Below are positions 24,831 through 38,359 of a stretch of DNA of 64,000 bases, piece by piece. The notes beneath the pieces are model-generated. The model saw nothing but the letters and a program-made list of their open reading frames with translations, was not told the DNA's origin and did no database searches. The stretch's first letter is position 1. Every line of letters starts with the position of its first letter. Source of the stretch: Leptasterias polaris (lineage: Eukaryota > Echinodermata > Asteroidea > Forcipulatida > Asteriidae); the NCBI GenBank assembly GCA_037783415.1, contig JAZGTN010000015.1:744001-808000 (forward strand). Reading direction: 5' to 3'. Made by a program: the position numbers and the translations under genes.

Positions 24831-25377
24831 AGAACCCGGGGGGGCGCGGGTAATGGGACCATGGACCATAGAATAAGTTTTTGATGGGGCAAATTATAAG
24901 TATGTGACATGAAAAACAATTGCTCTTGGCTAACTCTCTATGGTTTTATTATAACTCTTTGCATTAAATTCCAAATGCAATGATAAAAACTAAAACTGTG
25001 CATAGTTTGTACAAATTAAAAAGTACTAATTGGGGTAAAATTAAATTGCACGAACAAAAATTACTATTTAGCATAATCTGACATTGCATTTACATAATTA
25101 AAGGTAAAATACAGCAACGGTACAGATTTTTGTTTTTGAACTATTTCACTTGAAGGGTGCACCTATCCTAAATTTGTAATTTGTATAACTTTCTTATAGA
25201 AACTTTTAGGCTGATCTTAACATCACATGATTCACACTAACAAGTGCTTTTGGCTTCATCATCAATATTTTAAACCTTGAAAACATAAAACACGTAATCA
25301 TGCGTTTAACACTTTCTAACAAGTCAAACTGATCACCGAATCCATCATGTGGTAACACCTGCAGGAGTATGATAACT

Positions 25378-25605
25378 TTACTTGCTTGATGCAGGTTTTG
25401 ACATCAGGCTGATACTTATAGTTAGCTTTTTGGCTTCATCCTTTAAATTTAGAAACACCTTTTGATAGAAGGTGAGTGTTGCCATAATACACTTTGGGTA
25501 TGCATTGTTAAAAACATAGAATGTCGCCACAAGCAGCCCAGCTGCCATAAAGAGGTTATCTGTCTCACATTTGACAACCCCATCAGCCACTATTTTGAGA
25601 CTCTC
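25378..25605 (-). CDS. possible C-terminal exon of the element's gene
   Basis: Open frame on the minus strand reading ESLKIVADGVVKCETDN, then a hydrophobic segment (LFMAAGLLVATFYVF), then NNAYPKCIMATLTFYQKVF, ending KPASSK and a stop. Codon composition looks coding against its AT-rich surroundings. The block F-N-x-x-Y-P-x(5)-T-L-x-F-x-Q is one I associate, from memory, with uncharacterised multicopy proteins of fish and marine invertebrates. The acceptor (CTGGAG) is weak. It could be the last exon of the gene above, or a separate fragment. Confidence 0.4.
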   Translation of the reverse strand, partial: ESLKIVADGVVKCETDNLFMAAGLLVATFYVFNNAYPKCIMATLTFYQKVFLNLKDEAKKLTISISLMSKPASSK

Positions 25606-26343
25606 CTCCAGTGGGTTTTATGAAAGTATATAAGGAGTAACAGAACTGTTGTCTTCTCTACTCTTGATTATGGCGAAAATGTCCTCATTCATAAGGGCTG
25701 GAACACTCGAGACAGCTTGTTGATTGACCAGATCTGTAGAGTATGAATTTCAATATATTAAATATGACTACATTTCGTACAAAAGAGAAAGTATAAAAAG
25801 ACTCAGCAAAGCTGAAGGGGGAATTAATATTCCTCCTGGAGCTAGACAAATTGTAAGATGGAGGAAAACATCCACCAGGCAGAAAATTCGAAAGAGATGG
25901 AGCATGGGGAAAAAGCTACTTGAAAAGCTTCTGTTCTACATCTACAGGTATGGCAAGCTAAAATATTCTGGTAGCAGGAACCAGATTGGATAAACTGGTG
26001 GAATATTTCAAACAAAAGCTTGTGAGATGTTTTTCGTAAGGGGACACCACCTGCATTGGACATTAAAATTCATTTGATGGTTTTACCTTACGCTGGCGTT
26101 TTTTTTATATACTTCCAAACTTTCTAAATGCATTAAACCAATTTCCATAACAATTATTTCATACATTATTTTGTTATAGACCTTGATGTACATCTATGTC
26201 ACAAATCAACACAATGCTGAAGGTCATATTATTTCACTGTTTATCTAGAACCCACCAAATGTAATATTTTTAATTACATCGACAGAGTGACCCAAGAGAC
26301 TTTACAGTAAGCTTTTGTAATACTTACCACTGCATCTGTATAT

Positions 26344-27068
26344 TTAAGTCCCTCTCTCTGCTAGGTGTGGGTAATCTTGAAAGATGGACCGTGTGGTGAT
26401 GATGTTATACTCTGTGTTGTCCAGGTAGCCATTTTCAAAAAAACAAACAAATGACATTTCGTCAGAAAATATGGAATCAAAAGCCCCTTTATATTGAGGA
26501 AAAATTGTACCAAAATTAACCACTATCTTGACCTCCCGCTTTGCACAAAAAATGTTTAAATGGTGTAAATAACAAGGCTTTAGGAGTAGGTATTTTATCA
26601 TGTTCAACTTACAATTTATTGTATTTTGATGTGATGTCATCATACACAGCTTACAAAAGTAGACTCTGACCTTATTGCAGGAGTTCAGCACAATCTTGTT
26701 TTTCAGGTCACGTCTCAGGTTCATTTGGTACGCCGTCAACACAAATGGAGCTATAGACATTGGTGTTGCAGCACTGACTATGTGCACAACTAATTTTGCT
26801 CTTGTATGAAGATCCTCAACAGTCATGACAGTACTCAGTCTGTCAGTAGTGTCCACAAAATCATCCAATCCCATTGTCATATTTTTGCGACACGAGTAAG
26901 TACCTACACACAATGCCTAAACACCACATAACTTTACATGTTTTATATTTCAAAACTTCCACCGACGAACGAACAGTCTTAACTTAGCTACATAGTACAT
27001 GTACAGCACAAACTTCAGCATCAATGACCACGTACCTGTCGTCGGAAATCAAAGATGGCAACCAACAT
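26344..27068 (-). CDS. spliced gene inside the 24.6-27.3 kb element, product unknown
   Basis: Three exons join in phase 0: 27036-27068 (MLVAIFDFRRQ), 26671-26916 (82 codons) and 26344-26538 (64 codons plus stop). Donors are CAG|GTACG and AAG|GTCAG; acceptors are TTTAG and GCAAAG. The result is 157 residues with no recognised domain. Exon 2 is helical and hydrophobic in its second half (HIVSAATPMSIAPFVLTAY). Exon 3 is rich in Phe, Asp and Tyr (DSIFSDEMSFVCFFENGY). A strong donor (GTG|GTAAGT, 26322-26327) lies 16 bases past the stop, so an intact ancestor may have continued into the exon at 25378-25605; this copy may be a frameshifted remnant. The position near one transposon end suggests a transposon-borne gene. 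Confidence 0.45.
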
Positions 27069-28251
27069 AGCAACGAACGTAGCCTGGATACCGCGGCAGG
27101 CTCTCCGTTGCTAGAATAGGCATAGAGTTATTGACCAGACCACTTCGGCTACTGCGTGCGCACGAAATTTCTGACAAAAGTTCACAAACTTGCGAAGCCC
27201 GCCAATTCGACTCTGACCCGGAGCCAAAGTGACTCTGACTGTCGTCCAATTGACCCTTTATGAGAGTAACGTGTAGTTTACTCTGCGTATAGAGTAATGC
27301 GACTCCGATATGGATATGAGTGTATACTTCAGTTTCTTGCGTCGCTGTAAATTTCTATGTGCTTTTAAAAAGCTTACTTCATAAGATAGTTGTTGGTTTT
27401 ATATATATATAAATATAGTGGTATAATCTATAACCATGAATAGTGTATTGTGATTAAGCTAATTGTTGTAGTTTTAGTCTTAAATTTGTCAAGAACACCT
27501 ACCTCATTCAGGATTAATGGTACCAATTTGTCCACCGGGATTGGTGGGAAAAGGTTTTAAAAAAGTGACAGAAAAAGAGAAGGAAAAAAAACATTTAAAA
27601 CTATAAAAAAGGGAAGAGTTATTTTTTGAACACCAGCACTGTGAGAAGCGGGATATTTGTTTCACTGTGTAAATTTTGTTGACTTGACCACTCGGTTTAA
27701 AAATATGTAAATTGGTGCAAAACCTTGTGGTTCAGAAGTCGTATTTCACTTCAGTGTTATGGTATTTCTTGTGTCTTTGCACGTACTTTTTTGAGTTTTT
27801 AAATGCATTACAAGTTACATATTTGTATGGTAGTTTACCGGTGGGTTAAATAACGCTTATAAAGTTTACTGAATTAAAAATAGACACATTGTTAATCTCT
27901 CACTAAGTTTACCAATGCACAGGTTTGAAATTGGATGTGCATTTTGCTGTTTTATGAACTGTAACATTTAAATTAATTTCTTTTAAACATGAGGATGTTT
28001 TTGCCTCAAGCAGTTCCCAACATACAGGTACCTGCATAAACTCAATCTTCCCATCTCACCACCCACTCTGCTATGAATACAGTATTAAAATTGTTTGTCA
28101 AATATGCCCACATAATCTCTGCAGGTGCGAGGACTTTATAGTTGCATATCAACGGAAATGTTCAATGATTTTCCCCTTGCATCAAAATATACTTTTCACT
28201 CTTGGAACTGAATTCTAAAGTAATTTAATGTTCTTTAACTTTTGACTGCAC

Positions 28252-28502
28252 ATAAGCCCCCTTCACACGAGACCAATTTCTCAGGAAATTCCTAAAAAAT
28301 ACTTGGTTGACCTTTTCAGACCTGAATTGCTTACCCTGGCAAACTCCTGGGAAATAGCTTCCCCTGCTTTGGAGTAGGGTTAAAGGAGATATGAGTGTGA
28401 AACAAACATGGGGTGGCTGTGGGGTTAACAATCCCCAGAAAATGCATGTGCTTTTTTATTTCTGTGAATTGGCTCTCCTCTGTAATGTGAAAAGGGCTTT
28501 AT
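28252..28502. mobile_element. 250-bp MITE
   Basis: The left end AAGCCCCCTTCACAC matches, inverted, the right end TGTGAAAAGGGCTTT with two to three mismatches. Interior non-coding. Confidence 0.5.
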
Positions 28503-29069
28503 TTAATTTAATAGAAAAGGGAACTAATTAGCAGTCAAATGTTGGAACAAAATACAAAATGTTTGAAACTGAACCTTGAAATATTTGTGGTTTAACCGAA
28601 CCTTGTGAAACTGAAACTTTATCTGTAAATTGTCATTGATTCATGAGAAATCATCAATGGACGGTTTTTTTCTGACTAACCTCTGCTGTGTCTTATCTTA
28701 AACATCCGCTTCATGTTTAGATGACTCATTAGAAGAGAAACATATCATGGTCGTTGCATCATGTCTTCCTGTCTACTAGCAAAACGATGTTAACATTCCC
28801 TCCAGTCTAGAAATATAATCGGACCAGGTTCAAGAATAAACATTATCTGAAACAATCGCCAGGGTATTCAAAATTCCCATCCTATTTTTGAAAATTGTGT
28901 CTTTTTTAAAGGTAGTTCCAGCTTGAGCACAGACTGAGCAATGATAATCCAAAAACAAACAAACAAATTGGTAAAATAAATCTTTCCTATTTTTGTGGGA
29001 GTATTATGATGTCAACCCATGATATGTAAATTTTTCAGTAGTTGTCTAATCCAAAGGCCAGTACATTCA

Positions 29070-29113
29070 GCAGATGGCATCAGCCAATTAAGCAGATGGC
29101 ATCAGCCAATTAA
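29070..29113 (+). repeat. 22-bp tandem duplication
   Basis: AGCAGATGGCATCAGCCAAT followed by TA is present twice in direct succession. Confidence 0.85.
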
Positions 29114-31205
29114 TGAGGATATACCATTTTGAAGTTCACCTCTCCTTTGGGTCATATCGAACAAAAAGAAATTGTCTGCAACAATCTCAAGTTGATTACC
29201 CCTAACCTGAATCTTTTGTGAACTTGTTCTTTTTTCCACTATTTCTCCAATGCCTGATAGCAATTTACACAAAGACTACCTCTGCTGTTGATTACCAAAC
29301 ATCCTTCCCTTTCCTGCTTGAACGAGTTCACAAAAGGTACTCAGAGTAATTGAACATCAAAACGTTATAAGCCCAATCCTCATCCAGACTGAAGGTAAAA
29401 AGGGGAACAAATCACTAACGAGTGAAAAGAAAGCAATTACCTCAATTTTTTCAACTTGAAAATGATATCTTCAAAACCTCATCACATTTGATTAATTTTA
29501 ATCAAAATTGCCAACAAAATAACAACGTTATCAAAACAATTATGTGGAACCTGCATGATGTGCTGAACAACAGCATTGAACATGCTGAAAATGAAGTTAA
29601 CTTTTTCTTATTACAAATTAAGGTATAGTTCCGTTCCCTCTAGCAGTGACACTTTATTTCACACAGTTGGAAATAACAACTTGCTGTCAAAATATTACAC
29701 AATTCGAGTTTCAAAATGGATTTCAAATACAAAAATTGCAGTCTTCAAAAAGCAACTTTCTGTCCAAAGATAACAATTTTAAAGGTTTATTTGTTGAATT
29801 AAAAAGAGTGAGGTGGAAGGAGAAGCCTGTCTTGAATTCAAGGTCAAATTCATTTTTGTGACTTTCCAATAGATTGAGTCCACATGAAAGTGGGGAAAAT
29901 TACAAGTCTGTAACCTAGCATTAAAATAGTGTACAGGGTGAACATGTAAAATGCCATTGCATTGGATAACAACCGGTTAGAGAATTATTTTTCATTTTCA
30001 CATGGACCCCATTGGAAAATCACAAAACTGACCTTGTAACCCTTTATGCCAGTAAAAACAAAGTTATTCATACTTGTAAATTATGACAGTTTACCTCCAT
30101 ACAAAATTATAGAAACTAATTGGTGGCGAATCATCAGAACTTCATGCTATTTAAGAGTCGAGACAATTTTTTTTAGATCATATTGATTTAGGTTGTCTTT
30201 CAGAAGTCATGCAGTCTGGTGTTTAGTTTTAAAATGTGTATTCCATACCATGCTTGGTTATTGTCAACTACTTTCCAATGTGTTATGAAGTATTGGAAAA
30301 TATTGAATGCCATATTAATTTAAAGTTTCAATCTCATCAATGTGTAAACTTCATCTCCATGAAGAGTTTGGAGTGAGTTATATTAATAACCAAAATGATG
30401 AAGGAAATGTTATTGTGGAATACCAATTGTATATGTAACCCAATTTAGGGGGAAGAATGGTGGGGGCCTTGAGCCCCAAACCCTCCTTGTTGGGTGTGCC
30501 ACACCAATAATTATCAATGATTGAAAGAAAAACAAATATTTGGTTGGTTGGTTTACTTCAGTTCATATTGGGTTACATATAAAATAGCTTTTAAATTTAT
30601 AAGCGAAATCATTTAGTATGATGTTCAAAATATTTGTATTATTTAAAAACTTGTCTGGAAAAGACTCAAGACCTCATATTTGCCAAACTATTTGGAGAGT
30701 AGTAGAAATGTTTATATTCACACAGTGTACCTCATCATCACTAACTCATAATCTTTGGTTCCTTTTGATAAGTTTGGAGAAACGTTTTGCTCGATATTAC
30801 ATTATGAAGAGTATGGAGTTTAAAGTGTGGGACTCCATTGTGTACATACCTCTGAAATTATGTGGGCAATCACAACTACAGTTGTCTTTATTGTTCAGGT
30901 TTATTTTAGAAGTCATACAATCAGTGACTTTATTTTTCCATTGCCAATTTTCCATGTGTTTGATTATTTTAAGTTTTTTTTTCTAAGAAAACAATAGTAA
31001 TGGTTATGGATTTGGAAAAGGTACTATTCATTTTGAGTTGTGAAAGAAAGAAATATTTTAAGATGACTTTACTTCTCATTGATTGTACCAAAATTTGATT
31101 AAAGAAAAATATTGGCACAGAATGCTGATTATTTTGTCTCAGGAATCTTGTCTACTGGTGTCATTTGTCTTAGATCCATGGCCTTTTCATTTTTATCAAA
31201 GACTC

Positions 31206-31425
31206 GGGCCCAATTTCATGGCTCTGCTTACCAACTTACCGAGCAAGCACTGAATTTCTGCGCTAGCTGTGTAAGCGTTAAGTGCCTAGTAATGTGGACT
31301 ACGCAAGCGCACAAGCACAAATTCACTGCTAACCCGTGAAATACGCTTGACATAAGCGTGGAATTCCCTGCTTCAGTAAGCGCTGATTCTTTGCTTACGG
31401 TTAGCAGAGCCATGAAATTGCGCAC
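31206..31425. mobile_element. 220-bp MITE
   Basis: CAATTTCATGGCTCTGCT (31211-31228) is exactly inverted at 31403-31420, with a further partial match outward (GGGC versus GCGC). The interior is enriched in AAGCG/CGCTT words. A similar TTTCATGGAACTGCTTACC fragment is at 34799. Confidence 0.75.
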
Positions 31426-31787
31426 ATATCTTTTTATTCTCTGAAAAACCACAAAGTTACATGATCTTACTGAACACTTTGTGCCACATCCTGCAGTTTG
31501 TTCCCAAAGCTTTCAATTTCCACGGACCTGTTATTGTCTTTATTTTTAGGTATTTTCAGAACTTTGACCTGAATGACCCCTAACCCTTAAACAAGAAATA
31601 GTTCTTCAGACTGATTCAGGCCATGTCCAAATGAATGGCTGTGTAACACCAAAAAGTCCAATTCTCCAGCGTTGCTGCTGCCCATGATGACTAAAGCTGT
31701 AGCCAGAGTCGTTGAATTCGGACTAGCCATAGCCAGTTGCCTTTGAATTTGGTTAATACAGTCAATTCCCTTCCAACAGTAGAATTA

Positions 31788-31965
31788 CAAAGCTGCCAAC
31801 ATTTGCATCTTGCAATCAGGGAGATTTTTAGAATTACGTTCAACAAAATAGGGGAAAAGTTTCCCTTTTTAGGGAGTTTTTTCTATTTGTTCATAAGAAC
31901 ATGGAAATATTGGTTTATTTTCAGGGAACTTTCTGCAGAATCAGAGTTGACAGCTCTACAATTAT
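31788..31965 (+). repeat. dispersed repeat copy
   Basis: AAAGCTGCCAACATTTGCAT, AATCAGGGAGATTT, AACATGGAAATATTGGTTTA, TTTTCAGGGAAC and GAGTTGACAGCTCT. The first and last words form short inverted ends (AGCTGYCAAC), suggesting a MITE. Confidence 0.6.
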
Positions 31966-34631
31966 TTACATTATTAAAACAAAATGAACACCCCCAAAAC
32001 AAAACAAAAACGATAATGCAAGAGACGGCTATGTTGGAATTAGTGACTGCTGACATGGCTGCAGGAGTTGCTATGAGCGTCCTATACATCAAGCCAAAGC
32101 CACAACTCAGACACAGCCATAAAAAATTTCTTGTTCAATACAGACTGGTGCCCATACTTTATTGACCCTTTTCTCTATAATGGCTTCAGGGAAATTGACT
32201 TCGGTTGCTCAAACATTTCTTTGGGGAATGGATTAAGAGTAGCCAGAGTTTGAATTAATGATGTGCATCTTCCCCCTGCGTCATTCAATGTTCGTTTTTT
32301 TTTTCTTAAAAATTAAATTGGGGGGGGGGGGAACACCTTTTTTTAAGATGGAAAATTTTGAGACCAATGAAAGATTATGGGAAGCCTACTTTTTAAAAAT
32401 TCTTCAAATGAGTTTCGAAAATCTCTCTTAATGTAAAGTGGACAAGTAAAATCACTCTCAGAAATGTTTTTTTAAAGTGCTTAGTTCTAGTCTTTTAAGA
32501 AAGGACGACTGAAAATCTTGCGTGACAAAAAAGCCTTTTGAGGAAACTTAGTTTATAAAATAATGGAACTGTGACACCTGTAAGCATTGGGGGTCCTAGT
32601 GATGGCATTTTCAATGGTTATTTACTTGGTTTGTTGAGATGCAAAACCTATAATGTACCGTCATTATGCTGTGTATACCAACGGACTAACGGCAATGAAC
32701 AAAAACAGCAAATGTGTAAACATCAGCCAGCGGGAAAACTGATGTCCAGAAAGGCTTCAGGGTTTTTATGAAAATAGACCTGGTTTTAGACCAAAAGGTT
32801 AGAGACCAAGGATAACATCTAATGCCTTGATTCCGAATCTTGGGGTTAGCTACTACAAGGCCTGGTCAGTTTAATCCATCAATGCAATAGATCTTTTACA
32901 TATTGTATTCTGAAGGTTTTGTTTAGAATAGAATGGATTATGTCCATGTAATTTCTATACTACGGATGGTTTATAATCCATCTTGAGAATTTAAAAACCA
33001 ATTGGGCACGTATTGAAGCGGTAAAGAGAAGGCGAGGAGGTTTTCAATTTATCATACAATACGTTGGATGAAAAAGTTTTTCAAAAGGTTTGGGGGTTGG
33101 AAGTCACTTAAATTTGTATCCTTTTTGAAAATAACATAAAAACATGAATACATGTTTTGTTTTTAAGATTTCTGAAGATGTAATAACTTGAATGGGACTT
33201 CTTGAGAAGTTTCTCAAAAGTTATAAATATATTTACTTTATCGCCGTCAAGCAACCAAGCAAAAAATGCCAGACATTTTTCATCATAGTGTTTAGTTTTT
33301 TTAAAGTCTTTTTTATAAAGCATGTAGCAATGTGAACAAGTAGTGCAAGGTCATTGTGTTTTATCATGCAGAAAACCAAGATGGAGCCCTTTCCATCATT
33401 TAGCCTAATGGCTGGAGGTAAAGACTAACAATTGAAATCAGAACAAATGGAGTGTGAACATTTAAATTGTTGATTCTCTGGTGCGTTGTGATGGACAAAG
33501 GATGTTACATTATGAAATAGGTGATGCAACCAGGCAGACTGGAGGAAAAGAACGATGAAGGCCATTGTTAATGCCAAGAGAAATCTTATTGTTCAAGCTC
33601 TAGTTTCTTCCACAAACATGAAGGTTGAATGAAACCCTTCCCCAACCTGAAATGCTTACTTCCTTTCATTTTAAGTTTCATTCATGAAACCTCATGAACC
33701 AGGGAAAAAGGCTCCATTGAGATACACATTAAATATCTATTTGACCTTAAAAAAATCATTGATGTGGATCTTCTTAATTTACATGAATTTAGGTCATTTT
33801 AATGGTCGATTTGCATATTTTTGTATTACATGCATGTATACTTATATAATAAATTTTGTATTCTATTTAGTTTTTAAATCATTATACATTTTTACTTGTT
33901 ATGGTTTTCTTGAAGGCAGGGTATAACTACCAAAGGTATACCCTGTTTTTATGCTTTCTCGTTTCTTATTTGATGATACCTGTTAGTGGTTATCAATAAA
34001 TAAATATAATTTATAATGTTATTTATTTATTTAATTATATTTTGTATTGGATTCATTTATTTATTTTTATTTTTTTATTTTGTGTTTTAATTTAATTTTT
34101 ATTCTATTTTATTTTATTTTATTTATTTATTTATTATTATTATTATATATTTTTTTTTTTGGGGGGGGGGCTGATTTAGTACAGCAAGTTTTTTTAAACC
34201 TAGTCCATTTTTCTCTCCTCGGGGTCCAGCTGCTTCTCCAAACAGCCAACTTGTAGTTTGCTTTTTGAAGTTCAGTCATCCAGTGAATCTCATTCCCACC
34301 TTTTGTTGCAGATTTTCTGAATTGCGTCCATAATTTAATATTTGCTAAATGTATGTGGACAGCGATGTTATGGGACATTCACATCAAATCAGTAAATCAC
34401 TAGAGGCTTTTGAAGGTCAAATGAAGCATTTTGAAGCTGAGTGTATCAAATTGTTTGTCTACAAAAGAAAAAAACACCCCCAGAAGTAATTATTTTACCA
34501 GTAAACAGTTAACTTGACAACATAACCCTGTTTGAATCAAAGAAACATGGAGAGTCCTTAGCTAAATTGTCATCTTTGTCTGCTGTGCACGTAGAGTATC
34601 AGTATGAATACCATGTTACATGCCTGTATGG

Positions 34632-34697
34632 TTGAATTATCCCGATCAACCAATGGGAAAGCTGAATTATTCCGATCAACCAATGGGAAAGCTGAAA
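34632..34697 (+). repeat. about 31-bp tandem duplication
   Basis: TGAATTATYCCGATCAACCA, then ATGGGAAAGC, occurs twice in direct succession. Confidence 0.85.
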
Positions 34698-37600
34698 TTT
34701 GCTATATAGTTAAAATGGCAGCGTGCCTGAATTTCCTGAAAGCAGATAATGCACTACACACAGAGCATTCTCTTCTGAACTTACAAACCATGGCCACATT
34801 TCATGGAACTGCTTACCAAGCTAACAGTTTCACGTTCTCAAAATGTTTTAATGAAGTCAGACTTTGGTGTAAGCAACGTTATTAATTTAACGTTGTAACA
34901 ACGAAACTTTGTCGACTCCCCTTTAGATGTTTTGAATGCAAGGACACAATGTACACATGTAACAGCCACATTGTGGGCACATTTAAGACATGATTAGGAC
35001 AAAATTGCCTAAGCGAGGCTAGAAAATCGTACCGGGGAAAATATTTCTCAAGAAGATTCTGTCCGCGGCTTGGAATACTGTGGGGGGGGGGGGGGTGGTA
35101 GAGTCTCTTCCCACACTGCTCACTTCCGTTTCACACAATAAGCCCCGCTTTAATTCAATTAATGATTACTACTTTATGCCATGTGATGGCAATACTTCTC
35201 GAATGGCTATTTTTTTTATGACAATCTATATTGAAAGTTAACATTGTTAGTGGTGTCAAACATTTTACTAATAGCCTAGTTGTTAGCTAATAAATGACAA
35301 TGAAAATATCCTAACCAGCTGTTTGGACTATTAAACATGATGCAGACAAAAAACACATTGATTATATTATAATGTTGTAAACAAACTAAAACACATTTTC
35401 ACAAAGTTGTGATAAAACTAGAATGGTCTACAATATTTACAACGTACTTGACGAGTCGCAACTTGAATACTACATTTTTTACAACACAAAAATACAACGT
35501 GATGACAACGTGATCACCTCAACTTAAATATTATGATAATGTTGCCAACATATTTTGACTGCCGTAACACAAATATTACTTTATAATAACATCAAAATAC
35601 AGATTTTCTGCAATATCTCAAAAAAGCTTCCAGAAGTGAAATTTTCATGGTTAGTTTTAATGTATTATAACAACCGAACGGTTCCAAAAACCAAATGTGG
35701 CCCTATACTTTGCCTTTAACATGAACACTATCCAATTTGAAGAAACAGATTACAGACAGAGAAGATTTACAATAACCCTTCACATTGATCCCAAGGAAGA
35801 AAACTGTAGATTGATTGTTCCATCACACTGCAGTTTTTGGTCCAAATTGATACGAATCATTGACGTGTTGTTTTCATATACATTTTTTTAATCAGTTGAA
35901 TACAACATTGATTCTTTTCTATGCAACAGTCATTTTGTAAGAAATTCTAGAGTCAGTTTTTAGACGCAGTATGCATGATGAAATGGTTTTCATAAACTTG
36001 TTCATACAGGTACTAATTCACTGGGTAATATGTTCCAACAATCGTATAGATTGATGAAAACTGAGATACATTGAGATTGCATGGTCACCATGTCATTTAA
36101 TGGTGTTTTCTTCAAAATGTTTACCACAATGAACCACCCAATAGGCCTAAAGATGAAATTGTTTTTGTATAAATTCAAGATTGTGGACGGGGGAAGATGT
36201 GATTGTGGTGAGTAATAGACTTTATGCATTGACGTCATCCAGCCGCCATCGTAGAGGTAAACTGATAATAAAAAATGGAAATTTGTACGCGGATTTGTAC
36301 CTCTATTTGACCTCAAGGGGAGGACACCCTACTCAAGCCTGAAACAGAGGCTTTCAGAGCATCCATGATGAAAAAGTCAATCCTCAGTAACCATGACAAT
36401 GCATGATTACAATAGAGCCACACAACCTGGACTTCATGCATGAACAATTTGTGCACAGTTCAAGAGAGGAAAACATCAAATCTTATGGAAATCGCAAAAT
36501 TATTTGCTTATCAACTTTTGGCAAGAAGGAAGAGTGAGTCACACCGCAAAACATGTTCAACTGTTAATGTTTACAGATTTGTATTTGCATGATATCTATC
36601 ATACAAAATGTGAATACTCATGATGACCAGTGCAGTATCATCCGTTACACCCCTGTGTTCAGACGTACACCCCTACTTTTGGCAACCCCTAATGTACTTT
36701 CCTTATCCTAACCCCAGCCCTAGTGTGTAGATCACTAGGGTTATCAGAGCATGATTGTCAAAACGTAGGGGTATCTGAACCAACAGTATTCACTCTATCT
36801 TACTACAAGAAAATTCATTACACAAGGTGACATGGTTTATTAGAAGAAAGAATTTAAAATGTGTTTTTTATGTAACTGTAGTTTAATCAAACAATAACAA
36901 TAAATGACTGACAATTTTAAGTAAAAGTTCTGGCGAGATCTTGGTGAAATAAACTTATTCCTTAAAATACTTGGAACCCCCCCCCCACATTGTTAGTTAA
37001 TTATTTGTGTTTAATGTAATAAATTAGTTGTGAAAACTTGTTTTTGCAATCCACTCATCCTGTGGTCAAAAAACACATTCCCATTGGCATTTAGAATAAT
37101 GTTTTCCCCGCAATAATTTCTGGACGTTTTCCAAACTCGTTTGGTAACAAGATATTTGTTGCTGTACTCTCTCTTGGAGAAATTTAACAAGAGTAAAACC
37201 CAATCCCACTGTATCTTCTACATGACTGTTCTTTTGACCACTTTTTACCAATCTGAAAAGACACGTTGTTTCTAAAAAATACAATGAAAATGTATATTTA
37301 CAAACGTACAAACCAAACAAAGATCGACAAAATAAAAAGGATTCTGTCCTGTTTACGTCCGGTTTTTTTTGATAGTTTTATTTGTTAAGTTTTCTTTGAA
37401 AATATGCATTCAAAAACATATTTTGCAATTCAGTAAGGATTTACGTTCATGTGTTATTTATGTATTTATTTATAGAAGACCCCATCTTTAACTCCTCTTC
37501 GACTATTAGTCGTTCCTAGGGGTATTCAATGATGCTAAAGTTTCCTGACATATCCCTCAAAAACATCCTAAGATTCCGCAGGTTTTGTTCACCCCGTTTC

Positions 37601-38359
37601 TGGCTATATGCCAAGTCCATCTTAATCATTTCTTATTTCATCATTGCCTTTGCCGGAGGAAAGACATAAACAAGCCAAGCTTTTCAACAACCCCTGCGTA
37701 TATTCTCATGCCCATTTAATTAATGTAACAGTGACCACATAGCGACAAGGATATTTCCCTCCCATTGAAGTAGATTTGAATCAAACACTAATCAGAGGGT
37801 GAAAATTATTACCAAGAGGTCAAGGCTAGTGGTTTAATTGGAAACCAAATGGCTGAAATCATGATGAATGCATACACACCATCCTCCCCCCCTCCCAGGT
37901 CATTTTCTGTTTGGAGTCACACATACAATAGAGAGACTTCTTTTGTATGATCACTACTCCTGCGAAGCCGAGACCAGTGAAGTATGAAAGCGCTGCATGA
38001 TAGTTCAAACTGGAACAAGTTGAAGGTCATTTGATAAGTCCACTAAAGGATTGGGTCAGTTGGATTATTAAGCGATGCTTTTGTTGTCTAAATGCAATGC
38101 AATACAAACCTGTTTAGCTACAGTCGCTTTTAGCATAGCAAGCTCACTCATGTTGACATAATTAATTTTAATTGCGACAAACCGAGCCCAACAACCACAT
38201 TCATTTCTTGTTGTGGTATGTCCCATAATAGGTCACCCTCATGTTAACATGAAATGTCGTTCTCATGTTTCCTTCCACAACGAATGATCCTCCACTAGAA
38301 TTTTCAGGTTACACTAATCAATAACCTGTCCATGACTTTGGGGCACAAATTAGTATTTT

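Larger units (their letters stand above)
24589..27324. mobile_element. candidate 2.73 kb DNA transposon with GAGTC-rich subterminal regions
   Basis: The two ends carry an identical inverted 14-mer, TACACTCATATCCA at 24589-24602 and its complement at 27311-27324. The outer TA may be the target duplication. Inside each end the inverted similarity continues loosely (GAGTC then TACTCT at similar spacing). About ten GAGTC/GACTC words lie at 24607-24825 and several more at 27165-27305, resembling clustered transposase-binding sites. The interior carries a spliced minus-strand gene reading away from the right end. The superfamily was not recognised. Confidence 0.65.
27325..31205. other. non-coding
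   Basis: Contains the MITE at 28252-28502 and the duplication at 29070. Nothing else supported. Confidence 0.55.

Noticed and set aside
30618..30986. 122-codon plus-strand frame as a membrane protein
   Set aside because: The Phe/Leu/Ile-rich composition follows from the T-rich DNA. No homology or splice signals recognised.
31737..32165. 142-codon plus-strand frame
   Set aside because: Its first half is a dispersed repeat seen in two other places in the window, and the rest has no coding signature.
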